From positions 82,063,550-82,127,549 of the forward strand of contig CM045729.1 of NCBI GenBank assembly GCA_024760905.1: DNA of 64,000 bases, in the 5' to 3' direction. The position numbers and the translations under genes were made by a program. Each line of letters starts with the position of its first letter. The first letter of the stretch is position 1. The notes beneath the pieces were generated by a model. The model was not told where the DNA came from and did not search any database. It saw only the letters and a program-made list of their open reading frames with translations. Positions 11,494-24,359 of the stretch are shown here, in pieces. This DNA comes from Plotosus lineatus (lineage: Eukaryota; Chordata; Actinopteri; Siluriformes; Plotosidae).

Positions 11494-14402
11494 TCTTCTT
11501 CTTTTCCTTTCGGCTGTTCCCTTCAGGGGTCGCCACAGCAAATGATCTGCCTCCATCTCTCCCTATCCTCTGCATCTTCTACTCTTACTCCAACGACCTT
11601 CATGTCCGCCTTCACCGCATCCATAAATCTTCTCTTTGGTCTTCCTCTGGGCCTTTTGCCTGGTAGTTCCAATCTCAGCATCCTACGATCAATATACTCA
11701 CTATCCCTCCTCTGTACATGTCCAAACCATCTCAATCTAGCCTCTCTGACTTTGTCTCCAAAACATCTAACATGTGCTGTCCCTCTGATGTACTCATTTC
11801 TGATCCTATCCATCCTCGTTACTCCCAAAGAGAACCTCAACATTTTCATCTCTGCTACCTCCAACTCTGACTCCTGTCTTTTCCCCAGGGCCACTGTCTC
11901 TAAACCATACAACATTGCTGGCCTCATCACCGTCTTGTACACTTTTCCCTTCATTCTTGCCGATACTCTCCTATCACACATCACACCGGACACTTTTCTC
12001 CATCCATTCCAACCTGCCTGCATGCGCTTCTTCACCTCTTTTCCACACTCTCCGTTGCTCTGGATTGTTGAGCCTAAGTACTTAAAATCCTCCACCTTCT
12101 TTATCTCTGCCCCCTGTAACCTCAAAGTTCCTCTTGGGTCCTTGTCATTCACACACATGTATTCTGTCTTACTAAGACTAACCTTCAATCCCCTCCTTTC
12201 CAGGGCATACCTCCACCTCTCTAGATTTTCCTCCACTTGGTCTCTGCTCTCACTACAGATCACTATGTCATCTGCAAACATCATAGTCCATGGAGATTCT
12301 TGTCTAACCTCATCTGTTAGCCTGTCCATCACCATAGCAAACAAGAAGGGGCTGAGAGCTGACCCTTGATGCAGTCCCACCTCCACCTTGAACTCTTCTG
12401 TCACACCGACAGCACACCTCACTACTGTCTTACATCTATCATACATGTCCTGCACCACTCTAACATACTTCTCTGTCACTCCAGACTTCCTCATACAATA
12501 CCACAGTTCTTCTCTCGGCACCCTGTCATATGCTTTCTCCAGATCCACAAAGGCACAATGCAGCTCCTTCTGACCTTCTCAGTACTTCTCTATTAACATC
12601 CTCAAAGCAAACACTGCATCTGTGGTGCTCTTTCTTGGCATGAAACCAAACTGTTGTTCACAAATGCTGACCTCTGCCCTTAGTCTTGCTTCCACTATTC
12701 TTTCCCATAGCTTCATTGTATGGCTCATCAACTTTATCCCTCTGTAGTTGCCACAACTCTGTACATCGCCCTTGTTCTTAAAAATGGGCACAAGCACACT
12801 TCTTCTCCATTCCTCTGGCATCTGCTCACTTTCTAAGACCTTGTTGAATATTCTTGTCAGAAAATCTACTGCTACCTCCCCAGACACTTCCATACCTCAA
12901 CTGGTATGTCATCAGGGCCAACTGCCTTTCCACTCTTCATCCTCTTCAATGCCCTCCTCACTTCTCCCTTACTAATCTTTGCTTCTTCCTGCTCCTCAAC
13001 GGTCTCCCTTCTACTCTTTTTTCTCTCTCATTTTCCTCATTCATCAGCTCTTCAAAGTACTCTTTCCATCTTCCCAGCACACTTCTGTCATCAGTCAATA
13101 CATTTCCCTCTCTGTCCTTTATCACTCTAACTTGCTGCACGTCCTTCCCATCTCTATTTCTCTGCTGTGCCAACCTGTATAGATCATTTTCTCCCTCTTT
13201 ACTGTCCAACCTATCATACAAGTCATCGTACGCCCTCTGTTTGGCCTTAGCCACTGCTACTTTCGCCTTACGCTGTGTCTCCCTGTACTCTTGTTTACTC
13301 TCTTCGGTCCTCTCTATGTCCCACTTTTCTTAGCTAACCTCTTCCTTTGTACACACTCCTGCACTTCCTCATTCCACCACCAAGTTTCCTTATCTACTTT
13401 CCTTCCAGAGGACACACCAAGTACTCTCCTACCGGTCTCCCTGATCACATTGGCTGTGGTTGTCCAGTCCTCTGGAAGCACTTCCTGACTACCCAAAGCC
13501 TGTTTCAACTCCTCCTTGAAGACAACACGACACTCTTCCTTTTTCAGCTTCCACCACTTTTTCTTCTGCTCTGCCTTTGCCTTTTTCACCTTTCTCACCA
13601 TCAGTGTCATCCTGCACACCACCATCCTATGCTGTTTGGCAACACTCTCACCCACTACTACTTTGCAGTCACTGACTTCCTTCAAATTACATCGCCTACA
13701 CAAGATGTAGTCTACCTGTGTGCTCTTACCTCCGCTTTCATAAGTCACCCTATGCTTCTGTTTCTTCTTGAAGAAAGTATTCACCACAGCCATTTCCATC
13801 CTTTTTGCAAAATCGATCAACATCCTTCTGTGTTCCTGTCCTGGATACCAAACCTGCCCATCACTTCCTCGTCCCCTCTGTTGCTTGCACCAACATGTCC
13901 ATTGAAGTCTGCTCCAATGACCACTCTTTCACCTCTGGGGGTACTCTGCATTCACGCCTTCAATTTCTAACTTGAGACTCATCACTCTGTCTGACACTCT
14001 TTTCACTTCTAGAACATTCCTGACAAACCCCTCCTTCAAGATGACTCCTACTCCATTTCTCTTCCCATCCACACCATTATAAAACAGTTTAAACCCTGCT
14101 CCTAAGCTTTTAGCCTTTCTACCTTTCCACCTTGTCTCCTGAACACACAGTATGTCCACCTTCCTCCTCTGCATCATGTCAGCCAGCTCCCTATCTTTTC
14201 CTTGCATAGTTCCAACATTCAAAGTCCCTACTCTCAGTCCGAGGCTCACGCATTTCCTCTTCTCTCTCTGCCTACGGACACGCCTCCCGCCTCTCCTTCT
14301 TTGACGTCTTCGACCAACAGTAGTCCAATTTCCATCAGCACCCTGTCGGTTGACAGAACTGATGGCGGTCGTTGTTAACCCGGGCCTCGACTGATCCGGT
14401 AT
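11494..14402 (-). mobile_element. RTE-clade LINE copy B, nearly complete
   Basis: About 2.9 kb on the minus strand. From its 5' side it encodes an AP-type endonuclease (LRVGTLNVGTMQGKDRELAD, VDILCVQETRWKGRKAKSLG; 14280-13929), the rest of EN with a linker (13823-13314), a linker segment (13254-12958), RT fingers (12893-12579) and one 341-residue frame for RT palm to C-terminus (12548-11523). The last contains MMFADDIVIC (near 12270), FKYLGSTIQSNG and GHVQRRDSEY. Both nicking and reverse transcription modules are thus present, but at least four frameshifts or stops separate them. The 3' tail is (GAA)n. (TA)n tracts abut both ends. Confidence 0.93.
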
Positions 14403-14410
14403 GAATTCTA

Positions 14411-14415
14411 TATTG

Positions 14416-14500
<85 letters not shown>
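14411..14500 (+). repeat. (AT)n(GT)n microsatellite
   Basis: About 30 bp of AT followed by about 55 bp of GT, directly at the 5' end of LINE copy B. Confidence 0.95.
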
Positions 14501-14501
<1 letters not shown>

Positions 14502-14507
14502 ATATAT

Positions 14508-14850
14508 ATTCATTCATTTTCTAAGTGACCTAATCTTAATTAGGGACGTAGAGAGGCTGGGGTCCTTCTTAGCCAACTCCGGGTGAGGGTAGGGTACACC
14601 ATGGACAGCTCGCTAGACCACTGCAGGGCCAACAAGCGAATAGTTCTTCACACTCTTCCTTAGTGGGGATTTGGAACAGCCAATCAGCCTACTGTGCCTG
14701 TGTTCGGACTGTGGGAGGAAACCAGGTTCCCGAAGGAGAACCATGCAAGCACAGAGAGAACATACAAATGTCACACATAAATGCTAGAGCTGGGAATTGA
14801 ACCCAGGACCTTCCTGCTGTGAATCAGATGTGCTAATCACCACACCGCTA
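14508..14850 (-). repeat. tRNA-headed SINE-like repeat (type 1), nearly full
   Basis: Minus-strand copy. The tail (cattcattttctaagtgacc on +) is at the left, the conserved middle (actgtgggaggaaaccaggt) follows, and the head with an A-box/B-box pair (gaattgaacccaggacct, gctaatcaccacaccgct) is at the right. Confidence 0.8.
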
Positions 14851-16169
14851 TTACTATTATTACTGTTGTTGTCATTAATGTTTTTGTTGTTTTGCCTCTT
14901 TATTATTATTATTATTATTATTAGTGTTGTTGTTGAGGATATTATTTTCGATGATAAAATATTAACTCATATATTATAGTTGTATTTAATGCCAGACTAC
15001 ACTCCTGTTGTTGTCTGAAGCGGATGTTGCCTGTTCATTATAGATTCTAAATGGGCACATGTGATGTGGCTCACGTGGAATAATTACTCTGCATGGTGTA
15101 TTTTTTCATTTAACTGTATAAATGCTTCAGGCTTTGTATGTTTCCACACAATTTAATGCTCTAATTTTATTATGCGTGAACACAATACAATCTCGGCGCT
15201 TGGAGTTTGTTGTTCTTCACTGTAGCTGTTAATGTGATTACGTATTTTTCAAGCCATATTTCTTAAGCCTCTCCTCCGGGGTTCTTTCCATGACCCGACC
15301 CCCATGCCAAATTAGCTGAATAGCCCTGCGCCAGGGGCTTATTACTAGAGGTTCTGAAAAGTGGCCCGCCCCCTTTTCTGAGGCTGGGAACTGTGCAGGC
15401 TGTGGTCAGGGTTTTGTCAGTAGAAACTCAGCCCCACCTTCATCCTCTTTTTCTTGTGTGCAGTGAATGATAAACAGGTCCAACCAAGTAGATCAGGAGC
15501 CTGCCACAGGCATGATGGACTATCAGAGCCGAGGATGTCCATCCCGGAGCGAATAAGTCTGTCAAATATCTGAGCGTAGAGTAAATTAAAGGTAGATTTA
15601 CTATTGATGCACAAAGGCATAATGTCTGGTATGATGGTTATGATGACATCATTTAAGTCTTTGTTTATTGTGCTGGTTTATTGTAGTAATTTTGTGTATT
15701 TAAGTTCCAGAACTCAATTCAGCTGTATTTATACAGCCCTTTTTACAGGGAATGTTTCACAAAAAGAGCTTTAAAGAATAAACACATTTGGATATAAATT
15801 TCAACAATCTGGATTTATACAATTCGTTACATTCCACGTGAGCTCATGTAGATATTTTTTCTCGGAAAGCCTTCTTTCATCTCGGGAATATTATTAAAAT
15901 AAGTAATATGAGCAACAACCTGTTCATGCCTTTGCTACCTCAAGATTGGATTATTGTAATGTTACTGTTTGGCTGCTCTAATTGGCACACAATCAAGCTC
16001 CAGTTAGGCCAGAATGCAGCGGAAATGAAAAAACAATCAAAAAACAAACAAACAAAAAAACCCCCACAAACTTTATTATTCACTGGGAAATAACCATTTC
16101 ATCCCCTGCTTATTTTTTGTAAGTTTGATCACTTACAAAGAAGTGAATGGTCTATAGGTAGTTAGTATA

Positions 16170-16170
<1 letters not shown>
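14851..16170. other. Non-coding; short (ATT)n tract
   Basis: An (ATT)n run sits at about 14899-14923. The rest, to 16170, shows no gene, RNA or repeat that I recognise. Confidence 0.5.

Positions 16171-16229
<59 letters not shown>
16171..16229 (+). repeat. (GT)n microsatellite
   Basis: About 58 bp of pure GT. Confidence 0.97.
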
Positions 16230-16231
<2 letters not shown>

Positions 16232-16419
16232 GGAAAACCCACACTATCTGAAGTTGATCAATGATTTCCTTTTGATTGAGTGTATTTGATTCCGTCCCAA
16301 CCAACATAAGCTCTGACTCATACACAATAGTTGTGTACCCATGAGGTACATGGTTTTGTTCTACCATTTTAATAAGTCTTTTTATGGGGCTTTTAACATC
16401 CGAGCCTAGCAACTCATCA

Positions 16420-16510
16420 GACCGGTGCTTATCTCCAGTTTTCGTAGCGTGAAGTGACCAGGAGTTCAACTCCTCCTGGATGGTCTATCGCAGATTACCT
16501 TCCCAGTATA
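16420..16510 (+). repeat. Dispersed repeat shared with 35740-35830
   Basis: aggagttcaactcctcctgg and the following tggtctatcgcagattacct recur at 35765-35815. The family is not identified. Confidence 0.6.
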
Positions 16511-16690
16511 CAGTGGTACCTCACCTTACGATAGTCCCAGCAAACGAAAAATCCAGGTTACGAAAAACATTTTTCAAAAATTTTTGTCTCCGTATACGAA
16601 ACAAGTTCTCCTTACGAAATGCGGCAGAACGCGTCATTCAAACACTCAATTGCGCCATTCAAGCATTAAAACGTGCCATTCTATCAAACC
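16511..16690 (+). mobile_element. Tigger/pogo-like terminal fragment
   Basis: After TA the sequence cagtggtacctcaccttacg and the next 100 bp match the left end of the element at 58923. The right end is missing, so this is a one-ended relic. Confidence 0.65.
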
Positions 16691-16691
16691 T

Positions 16692-16815
16692 AACCCTGCA
16701 GGCAGCCGTGGCTTGGTGCCTAAGGCAGTGGTTCACTTGTATAAAAATGATAATTATAGGTTGCTCTGGAGAAGAGTGTCAGCCAAATGCCGTAAATATA
16801 AAAAGTTAAATGTAA
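16692..16815 (+). repeat. V-SINE-like core/tail fragment
   Basis: aggttgctctggagaagagt and gtcagccaaatgccgtaaat resemble the 'GCTCTGGATAAGAGCGTCTG...AAATG' core found in many teleost SINEs. The tRNA-like head is absent. Confidence 0.5.
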
Positions 16816-16819
16816 AGTG

Positions 16820-16998
16820 CGGACCATCCTTGAAGAGCTCGGAGTAGATCCGCTGCTCCTTGGCATTCAGAGGGGCGAGTTGAGGTGGCTCATGCATCTG
16901 GTTAGAATGCTACCTGATGTCTGGGCCTCTTTGCTTAGGTTGCTGCCCCCGCAACCCGACCCCGGAAGAAGTGAAGGACTATGAATGAATGAATGAAT
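16820..16998 (+). mobile_element. Rex3 3'-end fragment
   Basis: Corresponds to the extreme 3' coding end and tail of Rex3: gagttgaggtggctcatgca ... ctgcccccgcaacccgaccc, followed by (AATG)n. An internal deletion removes the PRGRPRTRWRDY section. Confidence 0.75.
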
Positions 16999-17302
16999 GT
17001 AAAGTGTGGAGCAACAGCCGAATATCACAACCTGCAGCCCTGCACTGCCAATTTTCCCCAATTATGAGAGACAGAAAGCGAAGGAGCAATCTGAGGAGAT
17101 GCTGGTTCAGGAGGACTTTCTACAACAGCTGTTTAGTAAGCAAACGATTTAGTCACCAGCAGACTGACAGATTCATCAGCTGAAGTGTGGAATGCAGATG
17201 TCTGTCCAGCAGCTGGAAGTAAAGTTCAAAGGTCATTTCAGTTCTGTAGGAGTGCCCAATCGGGTAAAGAATTTCATCATCCTGGGTTGACTGAAGAGCT
17301 CA

Positions 17303-17657
17303 TTCATTCATTCACTTTCTGAATTGCTTAATCCTAATTAGGGTTGTCGAGAGGCTGGTGCCCACCTCAGCCAGTTCTGGGTGAGGGACACCCTAGACAG
17401 CTCGCCAGGCCACCATAGGGTCAACACTCACACAACCATCCATACTCCCACTCACACCGATGGGCGATTTGGAACAGCCAACCAACCTACTGTACATGTT
17501 TTTGGACTGTGGGAGGAAACCGGAGTACACGGAGGAAACCCACACAAGCACAGGGAGAACATGCAAACTTCGCACAGAAATGCCCAAGATGGGAATCAAA
17601 CCCAGGACCTTTATGCTGTGAGGCAGTCGTGCTAACCACTGCGCCATCATGCCGCCG
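17303..17657 (-). repeat. tRNA-headed SINE-like repeat (type 1), nearly full
   Basis: Minus-strand copy from the tail (ttctgaattgcttaatccta on +) through actgtgggaggaaaccggag to the head (gctaaccactgcgccatcat). It is head to head with the next copy. Confidence 0.85.
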
Positions 17658-17689
17658 AGTGATCTTACAGTGTATACAAGAATCGGAGG

Positions 17690-18045
17690 AGGGTAGCATG
17701 AGGGGACAGTGGCTAGCACATCCTCCTCACACCAACAAGGTCGTGGGTTCGGCTCCCCATGCTTGGTGATTGCATTTATGTGTAGAATTTGCATGCTCTC
17801 CCCTTGCTTGCATGGGTTACCTGTAGGTTGTCCTGTTTCCTTCCACAGTCCAAATGCATGCACATTGGGGTAAGTGGTAGTTCTAAAATGCCCCTCGGTG
17901 TGAATGTGAATGCGAATGGTTGTGTGGAGATGTGTTAACTCTACAGTGAACTGGCAACCTGCTCATGGTGCACTCTGCCTTCAACCAAAGTAGGCTGAAA
18001 TAGGCTCCTGCCTCCTTGTGACTGTAATAATGGATAGAGCCTATA
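17690..18045 (+). repeat. tRNA-headed SINE-like repeat (type 1), diverged
   Basis: Plus-strand copy: head ggggacagtggctagcacat, B-box-like gtcgtgggttcggctcccc, middle tgtttccttccacagtccaa, tail aggctgaaataggctcctgc. Confidence 0.75.
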
Positions 18046-18500
18046 GACTTTGTCGGATGTGTTTACAGTCACTGACTTGCATCAATAATACTCTCATTAC
18101 TGCTGTTGATTTTCAGTATTCAACTGTTTACAGCTGTGTAACACTGACTCAATCCAGCAGCCAGAGTGGAAGTGTGACCCTGAGGCAATGCTAAACGATG
18201 ATTTCCATGCTGCATTATCACTGGATGGGCTGCTTGTATAATTATTTGCTCTGTACCTGTAGCTTGCATTAACTTTTTGCCTCCAATATTTGCTAATGTA
18301 TTCACCAGTATCTGTTTGGTTGTCTGCATGCCTATTAGCTTATGGATTATGCAAAAAAAAACTCTGAACTGATTGGCACCAAACCTGATGGAGTAGTGGG
18401 GTATGGACCGAGCAAGAGTCTGTAACATTTTGGAGCAGATCGGGATTGCAATACAAATTCAGGGAATAAGTAAAATATTTTTAATATGAATTCCATCAGA
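18046..18500. other. Non-coding, no clear features
   Basis: No gene or known repeat seen. Confidence 0.45.
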
Positions 18501-18866
18501 ACAGCACTGTGGCGTAGTGGTTAGCATCTCCGCCTCACAGCAAAGGGGCCTGGGTTTCATTCCCAGCTCGGGCCTTTCTGTATGGAGTTTGTACATTCCC
18601 CCTGTGCTTGTGTGGGTTTCCTCTGGGTACTCCAGTTTCCTCCCACAGTCCAAAAACATGCACAGTAGGTTAATTGACAGTTCCTTCCAAATTATCCCTA
18701 GATGTGAATGTGAGTATGAATGGTTGTGTTGTGTGAGTGTTGGCCCTGCGATAGCCTAGAGAGCTGTCCGGGATGTATTCTGCCCTTGCCCAGTGTTGGC
18801 TGAGATAGGCGCCAGTCTCCCTACAAACCTAATTAGGATTAAGCAGTTCAGAAAATGAATGAAGGT
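18501..18866 (+). repeat. tRNA-headed SINE-like repeat (type 1), full
   Basis: Among the best-preserved copies: head agcactgtggcgtagtggtt followed by agcatc, B-box ctgggtttcattccc, middle gtttcctcccacagtccaaa, tail cctaattaggattaagcagt and aatgaatga. Confidence 0.88.
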
Positions 18867-18878
18867 GTGATGAATTCC

Positions 18879-18960
18879 ATTAATTTTGGTGGAGCATGGT
18901 ACAAAAAAGAATCCAAAATTTTATGGATTCTTTTTTGTACCATGCTCCACCAAAATTAAT
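18879..18960. repeat. Perfect 36-bp inverted repeat with 10-bp spacer
   Basis: The left arm 18879-18914 (starting attaattttggtggagcatg) is the exact complement of 18925-18960. The spacer is aaaattttat. It lies exactly between two oppositely oriented SINE-like copies. Confidence 0.97.
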
Positions 18961-19205
18961 CCTAAAAGGGTCACGGGGAGGCTAGGACCCATCTCAGGGC
19001 CAGATATACTTTGAACAGCTTATCTGTAAAATGGGCCAACACACACACACACACACAACACACACACACACTTACAACAATGGTAATGTGCATGTTTTTG
19101 AACTGTGGGAGGAAACCGGAGTACCCGGAGGAAACCCAAGTGAGCATGGGGACAACATGCAAACTCTACACAGAAATGCCCTAAGCACTGGAAATTAACC
19201 CCATG
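18957..19205 (-). repeat. SINE-like repeat with internal (CA)n
   Basis: Minus-strand copy lacking the head. An imperfect (CA)n tract of about 40 bp sits between the tail and the aactgtgggaggaaaccgga middle. Confidence 0.8.
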
Positions 19206-19295
19206 GGATCATGTTAGAAAAAAATTCTAAAATTACAAAAAAAAAAAAAAAAAATCCTTTTCTTTCATTTTGTTTTTAAACAAAGGGGAAAATAT

Positions 19296-20110
19296 TCATG
19301 AGACATCCACTAGAGGGAGACATTTGTGCCTGTCATGGCGATAACCCCCAAACCATGTGGTGGACAACTGTAGTGAAGGGGACTAACCAGCTGAAAAAGA
19401 ACGCATATTGGGTCTTATTGGCCAGTGGGACTCCTGAGGCAGCAGAAAGGTACCAGCAGGCCAAACGTGCTGCAGCCCGAGCTGTCACTGAAGCGAAATA
19501 TTGGTCATGGGAAGAGTTTGGTGAGGGCCTGGAGAGTGATTATTGGTTGGCCTCAAAAAGATTCTGGACAACCATCTGACACCTCAAGAAGGGGAATCAG
19601 TTCTCCACAAGTGTTTACAGTGGAAGTGGGGAGCTGCTCACTTCGACTGGGGATGTTGTCGAGAGGTGGACGGAATACTTTAAGGACCTCCTCAATCCCA
19701 CCAGCACACCTTCCATGGAGGAGGAGGAGGAGGAGGACCCTGTGGATCTGGGCAGGGTCCACCAATCACTGGAGCTGAGGTCACTGAAGTAGTCAAAAAG
19801 ATCCTCGGTGGTCGGGAACTGGGGGTGGATGAGATCTGCCTTGAATATATCAGGGCTCTGGATGCTGTAGGACTGTCTTGGTTGACATGTCTCTGCAACA
19901 TTGCATGGTCATCGGGGGCCATACCTCTGGATTGGTAAACCAGGGTGGTAATTCCCCTTTGTAAAAAGGGAGACCAGATGGTGTGTTTCAATTATGGTGG
20001 AATCACTCTCCTCAGCCTACCCGGGAAAGTCTATGCAGGGGTACTGGAGAGGAGGATCCAACAAATAGTTGAACCTTGAATTCAGGAGGAACAATGTGGG
20101 TTTTCCTTCT
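19296..20110 (+). mobile_element. Rex3 LINE, 5' part of an interrupted copy
   Basis: Plus-strand translation gives TMWWTTVVKGTNQLKKNAYW, VLLASGTPEAAERYQQAKRA and, in another frame, the start of RT up to EEQCGF. Frameshifts are present. It stops abruptly at about 20110 where RTE copy C begins. The 3' end of Rex3 resumes at 22049. Confidence 0.88.
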
Positions 20111-20111
20111 A

Positions 20112-22048
20112 ATGCAGTCGTGAGGGAGGGGCACAAGCCAGTGTCTCTCCCTCATGCCGGTCCCAAGCCCGGATAAATGCAGAGGGTTGTGTCAGGAAGG
20201 GCATAAGGCGTAAAACAAATGAAAATAAAAAATGCGAGTCACAACAAAAAATTTCATACCAGATCAGTCGAGGCCCGGGTTAACAACGACCGCCATCAGT
20301 GCTGTTCACCAGCAGGGTGCTGGTGGAAATTGGACTACAGTTGGTCGAAGACATCGAAGAAAGAGAGGCGGGAGGCATGTCCATGGGCAGGGAGAGAAGA
20401 GGAAAGGCATGAGTCTAGGACTGAAAGTAGGGACTTTGAATGTTGGAACTATGGCAGGAAAAGGTAGAGAGCTGGCTGACATGATGCAGAGGAGGAAGGT
20501 GGACATACTGTGCGTTCAGGAGACCAGGTGGAAAGGTAGCAAGGCTAGAAGCTTAGGAGCAGGGTTTAAACTGTTTTTTCATGGTGTGGCTGAGAAGAGA
20601 AATGGAGTCGGAGTCATTTTGAAGGAGGAGTTTGTCAGGAATGTTCTAGAAGTGAAAAGAGTGTCAGACAGAGTGATGAGTCTCAAGTTAGAAATTGAAG
20701 GCGTGCTGTTCAATATTGTTAATGCTTACGCCCCACAGGCAGGATGTGAGCTAGAAGAGAAGGAGAGATTTTGGACTGAGTTAGATGGAGTGATGCAGAA
20801 TACCCCAGAGGTGAAAGAGTGGTCATTGGGGCAGACTTCAAAGGATATGTTGGTGCAGGCAACAGAGAGGACGAGGAAGTGATGGGCAGGTTTGGTATCC
20901 AGGACAGAAACACAAAAGGACAGATGTTGGTAGATTTTGCAAAAAGGATGGAAATGGCTGTGGTGAATACTTTCTTCCAGAAGAGACAGGAGCATAGGTT
21001 GACTACATCTTGTGCGGACAATGTAATTTGAAGGAAGCCAGTGACTGCAAAGTAGTAGTGGGTGAGAGTGTGGCCAAACAGCATAGGATGGTGGTGTGCA
21101 GGATGATGCTGATGGTGAGGAAAATGAAGAAGGCAAAGGCAGAGCAGAGGACAAAGTGGTGGAAGCTGAAAAAGGAAGAGTGTCGTGTTGTCTTCAAGGA
21201 GGAGTTGAAAATGGCTTTGGGTGGTCAGGAAGGGCTTCCAGATGACTGGACTACCACAGCTAATGTGATCAGGGAGACAGGTAGGAGAATACTTGGTGTG
21301 TCCTCTGGAAGGAGAGGAGATAAGGAGATTTGGTAGTGGAGGAATGAGGAATTTCTGGAGTGTGTACAAAAGAAGAGGTTAGCTAAAAAGAAGTGGGACA
21401 TAGAGAGGACTGAAGAGAGTACAGGGAGACACAGCATAAGGCGAAGGTAGCGGTGTAAAAAGCCCAACAGAGGGAGCATGATGACTTGTATGCTCGGTTG
21501 GAAAGTAAAGAGGGAGAAAATGATTTATACAGGTTGGCACAGCAGAAAAATAGAGATGGGAAGGACGTGCAGCAAGTTTGAGTGATTAAGGACAGAGAGG
21601 GAAATATATTGACTGATGACAGAAGTGTGCTGGGAAGATGGAAAGAGTACTTTGAAGAGCTGATGAATGAGGAAAGTGAGAGAGAAAAAAAGAGTAGAAG
21701 AGGTGACTGTTGAGGACCAGGAAGTAGCAAAGATTAGTAAGGGTGAAGTGAGGAGGGCATTGAAGAGGATGAAGAATGGAAAGGCAGTTGGTCCTGATGA
21801 CATACCTGTGGAGGTATGGAAGTGTCTAGGAGAGGTAGCAGTAGATTTCCTGACAAGAACATTCAATGACGTCTTAGAGAATGAGAGGATGCCAGAGGAA
21901 TGGAGGAGAAGTGTGATGGTGCCCATTTTTAAAAACAAGGGAGATATGCAGAGTTGTGGCAACTACAGAGGGATAAAGTTGATGAGCCATACGATGAAGT
22001 TATGGGAAAGAATAGTGGAAGCTAGACTAAGGGCAGAGGTCGGCATTT
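20112..22048 (+). mobile_element. RTE-clade LINE copy C, 5' end intact, 3' missing
   Basis: It begins with the 5' leader shared with other copies (ggtcccaagcccggataaat, gagggttgtgtcaggaaggg), then endonuclease (LKVGTLNVGTMAGKGRELAD, ILCVQETRWKGSKARSLGAG; 20232-20882), linker (21010-21336) and RT fingers (VPIFKNKGDMQSCGNYRGIK; 21667-22056). It stops inside 'RLRAEVGI'. Losing the 3' rather than the 5' end is the reverse of normal LINE truncation and points to a later deletion. Several frameshifts are present. Confidence 0.9.
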
Positions 22049-22475
22049 ATAAATGATCTACGTTCCAATCCTCACCTATGGTCACTAGCTTTGAGTCGTG
22101 ACCGAAAGCACAAGATTGCGGGTGCAAGCGGCAGAAATGAGCTTCCTTCGCTAGGTGGCAGGGCTCTCCTTTAGAGATAAGGTAAGAAGCTAAGCCATCT
22201 GGAAGGAGGTCAGAGTGGAACTGCTGCTCCTGGTGGCTCAGGCATCTGATTAGAATGCTACCCAAAGGCCTCCCTTGTGTGGTGTTTCAGGCAGGTATAC
22301 TCGGGAAGAGACCCCGAGGTTGACCTAGAATATGATGGAGGGATTATCTCTCTTGGTTAGTCTGGGAATGCCTGTGTCCTCTCCAGAAGAGCTGAAGGAA
22401 GTGGCTGGAGAGAGGGACGTCTAGACCTCATTGGTTAGGCTGCTGCCCCTGTGACCTGACCCCGGATGAAGATGA
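22049..22475 (+). mobile_element. Rex3 LINE, 3' part of the interrupted copy
   Basis: Resumes at the Rex3 'IYVPILTYGH' region (atctacgttccaatcctcac) and runs to ctgcccctgtgacctgaccc and a GATGAAGATGATAATGA tail, with many indels. It is in the same orientation as 19296-20110. The middle of the Rex3 RT is absent. Confidence 0.8.
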
Positions 22476-23044
22476 TAATGATCGATTTGTTTCTGGTGGT
22501 GGGACCTTACACTCTACAGTGTGCCCCTCTATTTTCTGTTGTCTTTTATAACAATGAGAAAAGCCACCCAGGTCCAAGTGCACCACAACTTATAAGACAT
22601 TTTTGGATTTTGTACTTTAGTAGTTGCTGGAGTGTGCAGAAGAACTTTGGAATTTATGACATTAGTGTGAACCCTTCCATTCTCTCCTGCACCTTCACAT
22701 TCATCCCTGTCAGGTGCCTCTGCCTGCAACTGCTACATCTTAATGACCATGTTCTACTTAACAAAGTGGCCTGAGGTGTATACAAACACAGACTAGAGCT
22801 CAGAACCACAAACAAACGCTTAAAGAGGAACTATGAACCTGTTCTGAGGTACCTGATGCCACCTGCATGACACCACGACTTCATTTAGAACATTTTAAAC
22901 AGAAAAGAATATTGTAAAAACTAAGAAAGCTGCCACTGGCACAACACAAAAGACAAATACTTTGGGACTGTGGGAGGACTTACTACAAGCAAGTTGACAA
23001 CATTTAAAATAAAAACATGAGCTGTGACACCAGGACTCAATTGC
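22476..23044. other. Non-coding, no clear features
   Basis: No gene or known repeat recognised. Confidence 0.45.
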
Positions 23045-23385
<341 letters not shown>

Positions 23386-24359
23386 TGTAAACGTTCCTTC
23401 TCGTATCTGTTGAGCTTTGGGCTGGTTCTCGGGTGGAACTGATGGAACCAGTTCTGCAGCAGCACCAGGACCATCCCTGGGTAAAAGATTTTTCCATCAG
23501 CTTCACTTCATTTCGCTTGCATTTGTAGACTGCACTAAGCCTTAGACCCGGATTGAATTCTGATCTGACAGCGGAGAAGGATCGTTCCGACCACAATCGC
23601 ACCAAGTTAAATTGATTCCTGGAGCCAGTACCTTACATTGCTCTTTCTCCTATGTGCATTTGACTGCATCTGTGTCTGGGTCTGGTCACCATACCTCCAC
23701 TCAATGTTCTTATACATCTGGCAGTCAATAATATCACAATTCATCCTTTGTCCCGCACCAGTTAATCCTTTCAAAAATGTATTCATCCTACTTTGAAAAT
23801 TTGACCTCGGCTACCTTTTAGAAATCTACATTTAAAATCAAACGTCTCTTTAAACAGAGATAAGAAGCTGCGTCATTAGGGAGGTTCAGGAATCGTGGGA
23901 GATCAATACTGTGATGGACACTGACGGAGCACAAGTATGTCTCAGACTCGACATTTTGCTTCAGCACGTCGTTTGGACAATGTGATCAATAAACCATGAC
24001 ACAGGAGCCATTTTGGTTTAAAATTGTATTTGTACGGCTGAATTGGATTTCATGCTTCAGCTCTGTGGCGATTAAATGGAAAAGGCTCGGCGTGCGTACT
24101 TCTTAGAGAGGGCGTAATCTCATAATTCCAGTCCGTGTGCAAGCATTTCATGGTAATTTTTTTTACAGAGTGGAACTCAAGGATATACAGACACGTCTGT
24201 ATTATATGAGTAATATTCCCGCTTGGATCTGAGCGTAAGCTGTTTACATGGCGGCCCGGGATGGTTTTAAACACAACATTACAGCAACGCTCCGTTATCG
24301 TGACCCAACACGCCTGTTTAAGCTCTGTCAGTCTGTCATGGCATTTTCTGGACTTTCTT
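23386..24359. other. Non-coding, no clear features
   Basis: About 1 kb without recognisable gene or repeat. Confidence 0.45.
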
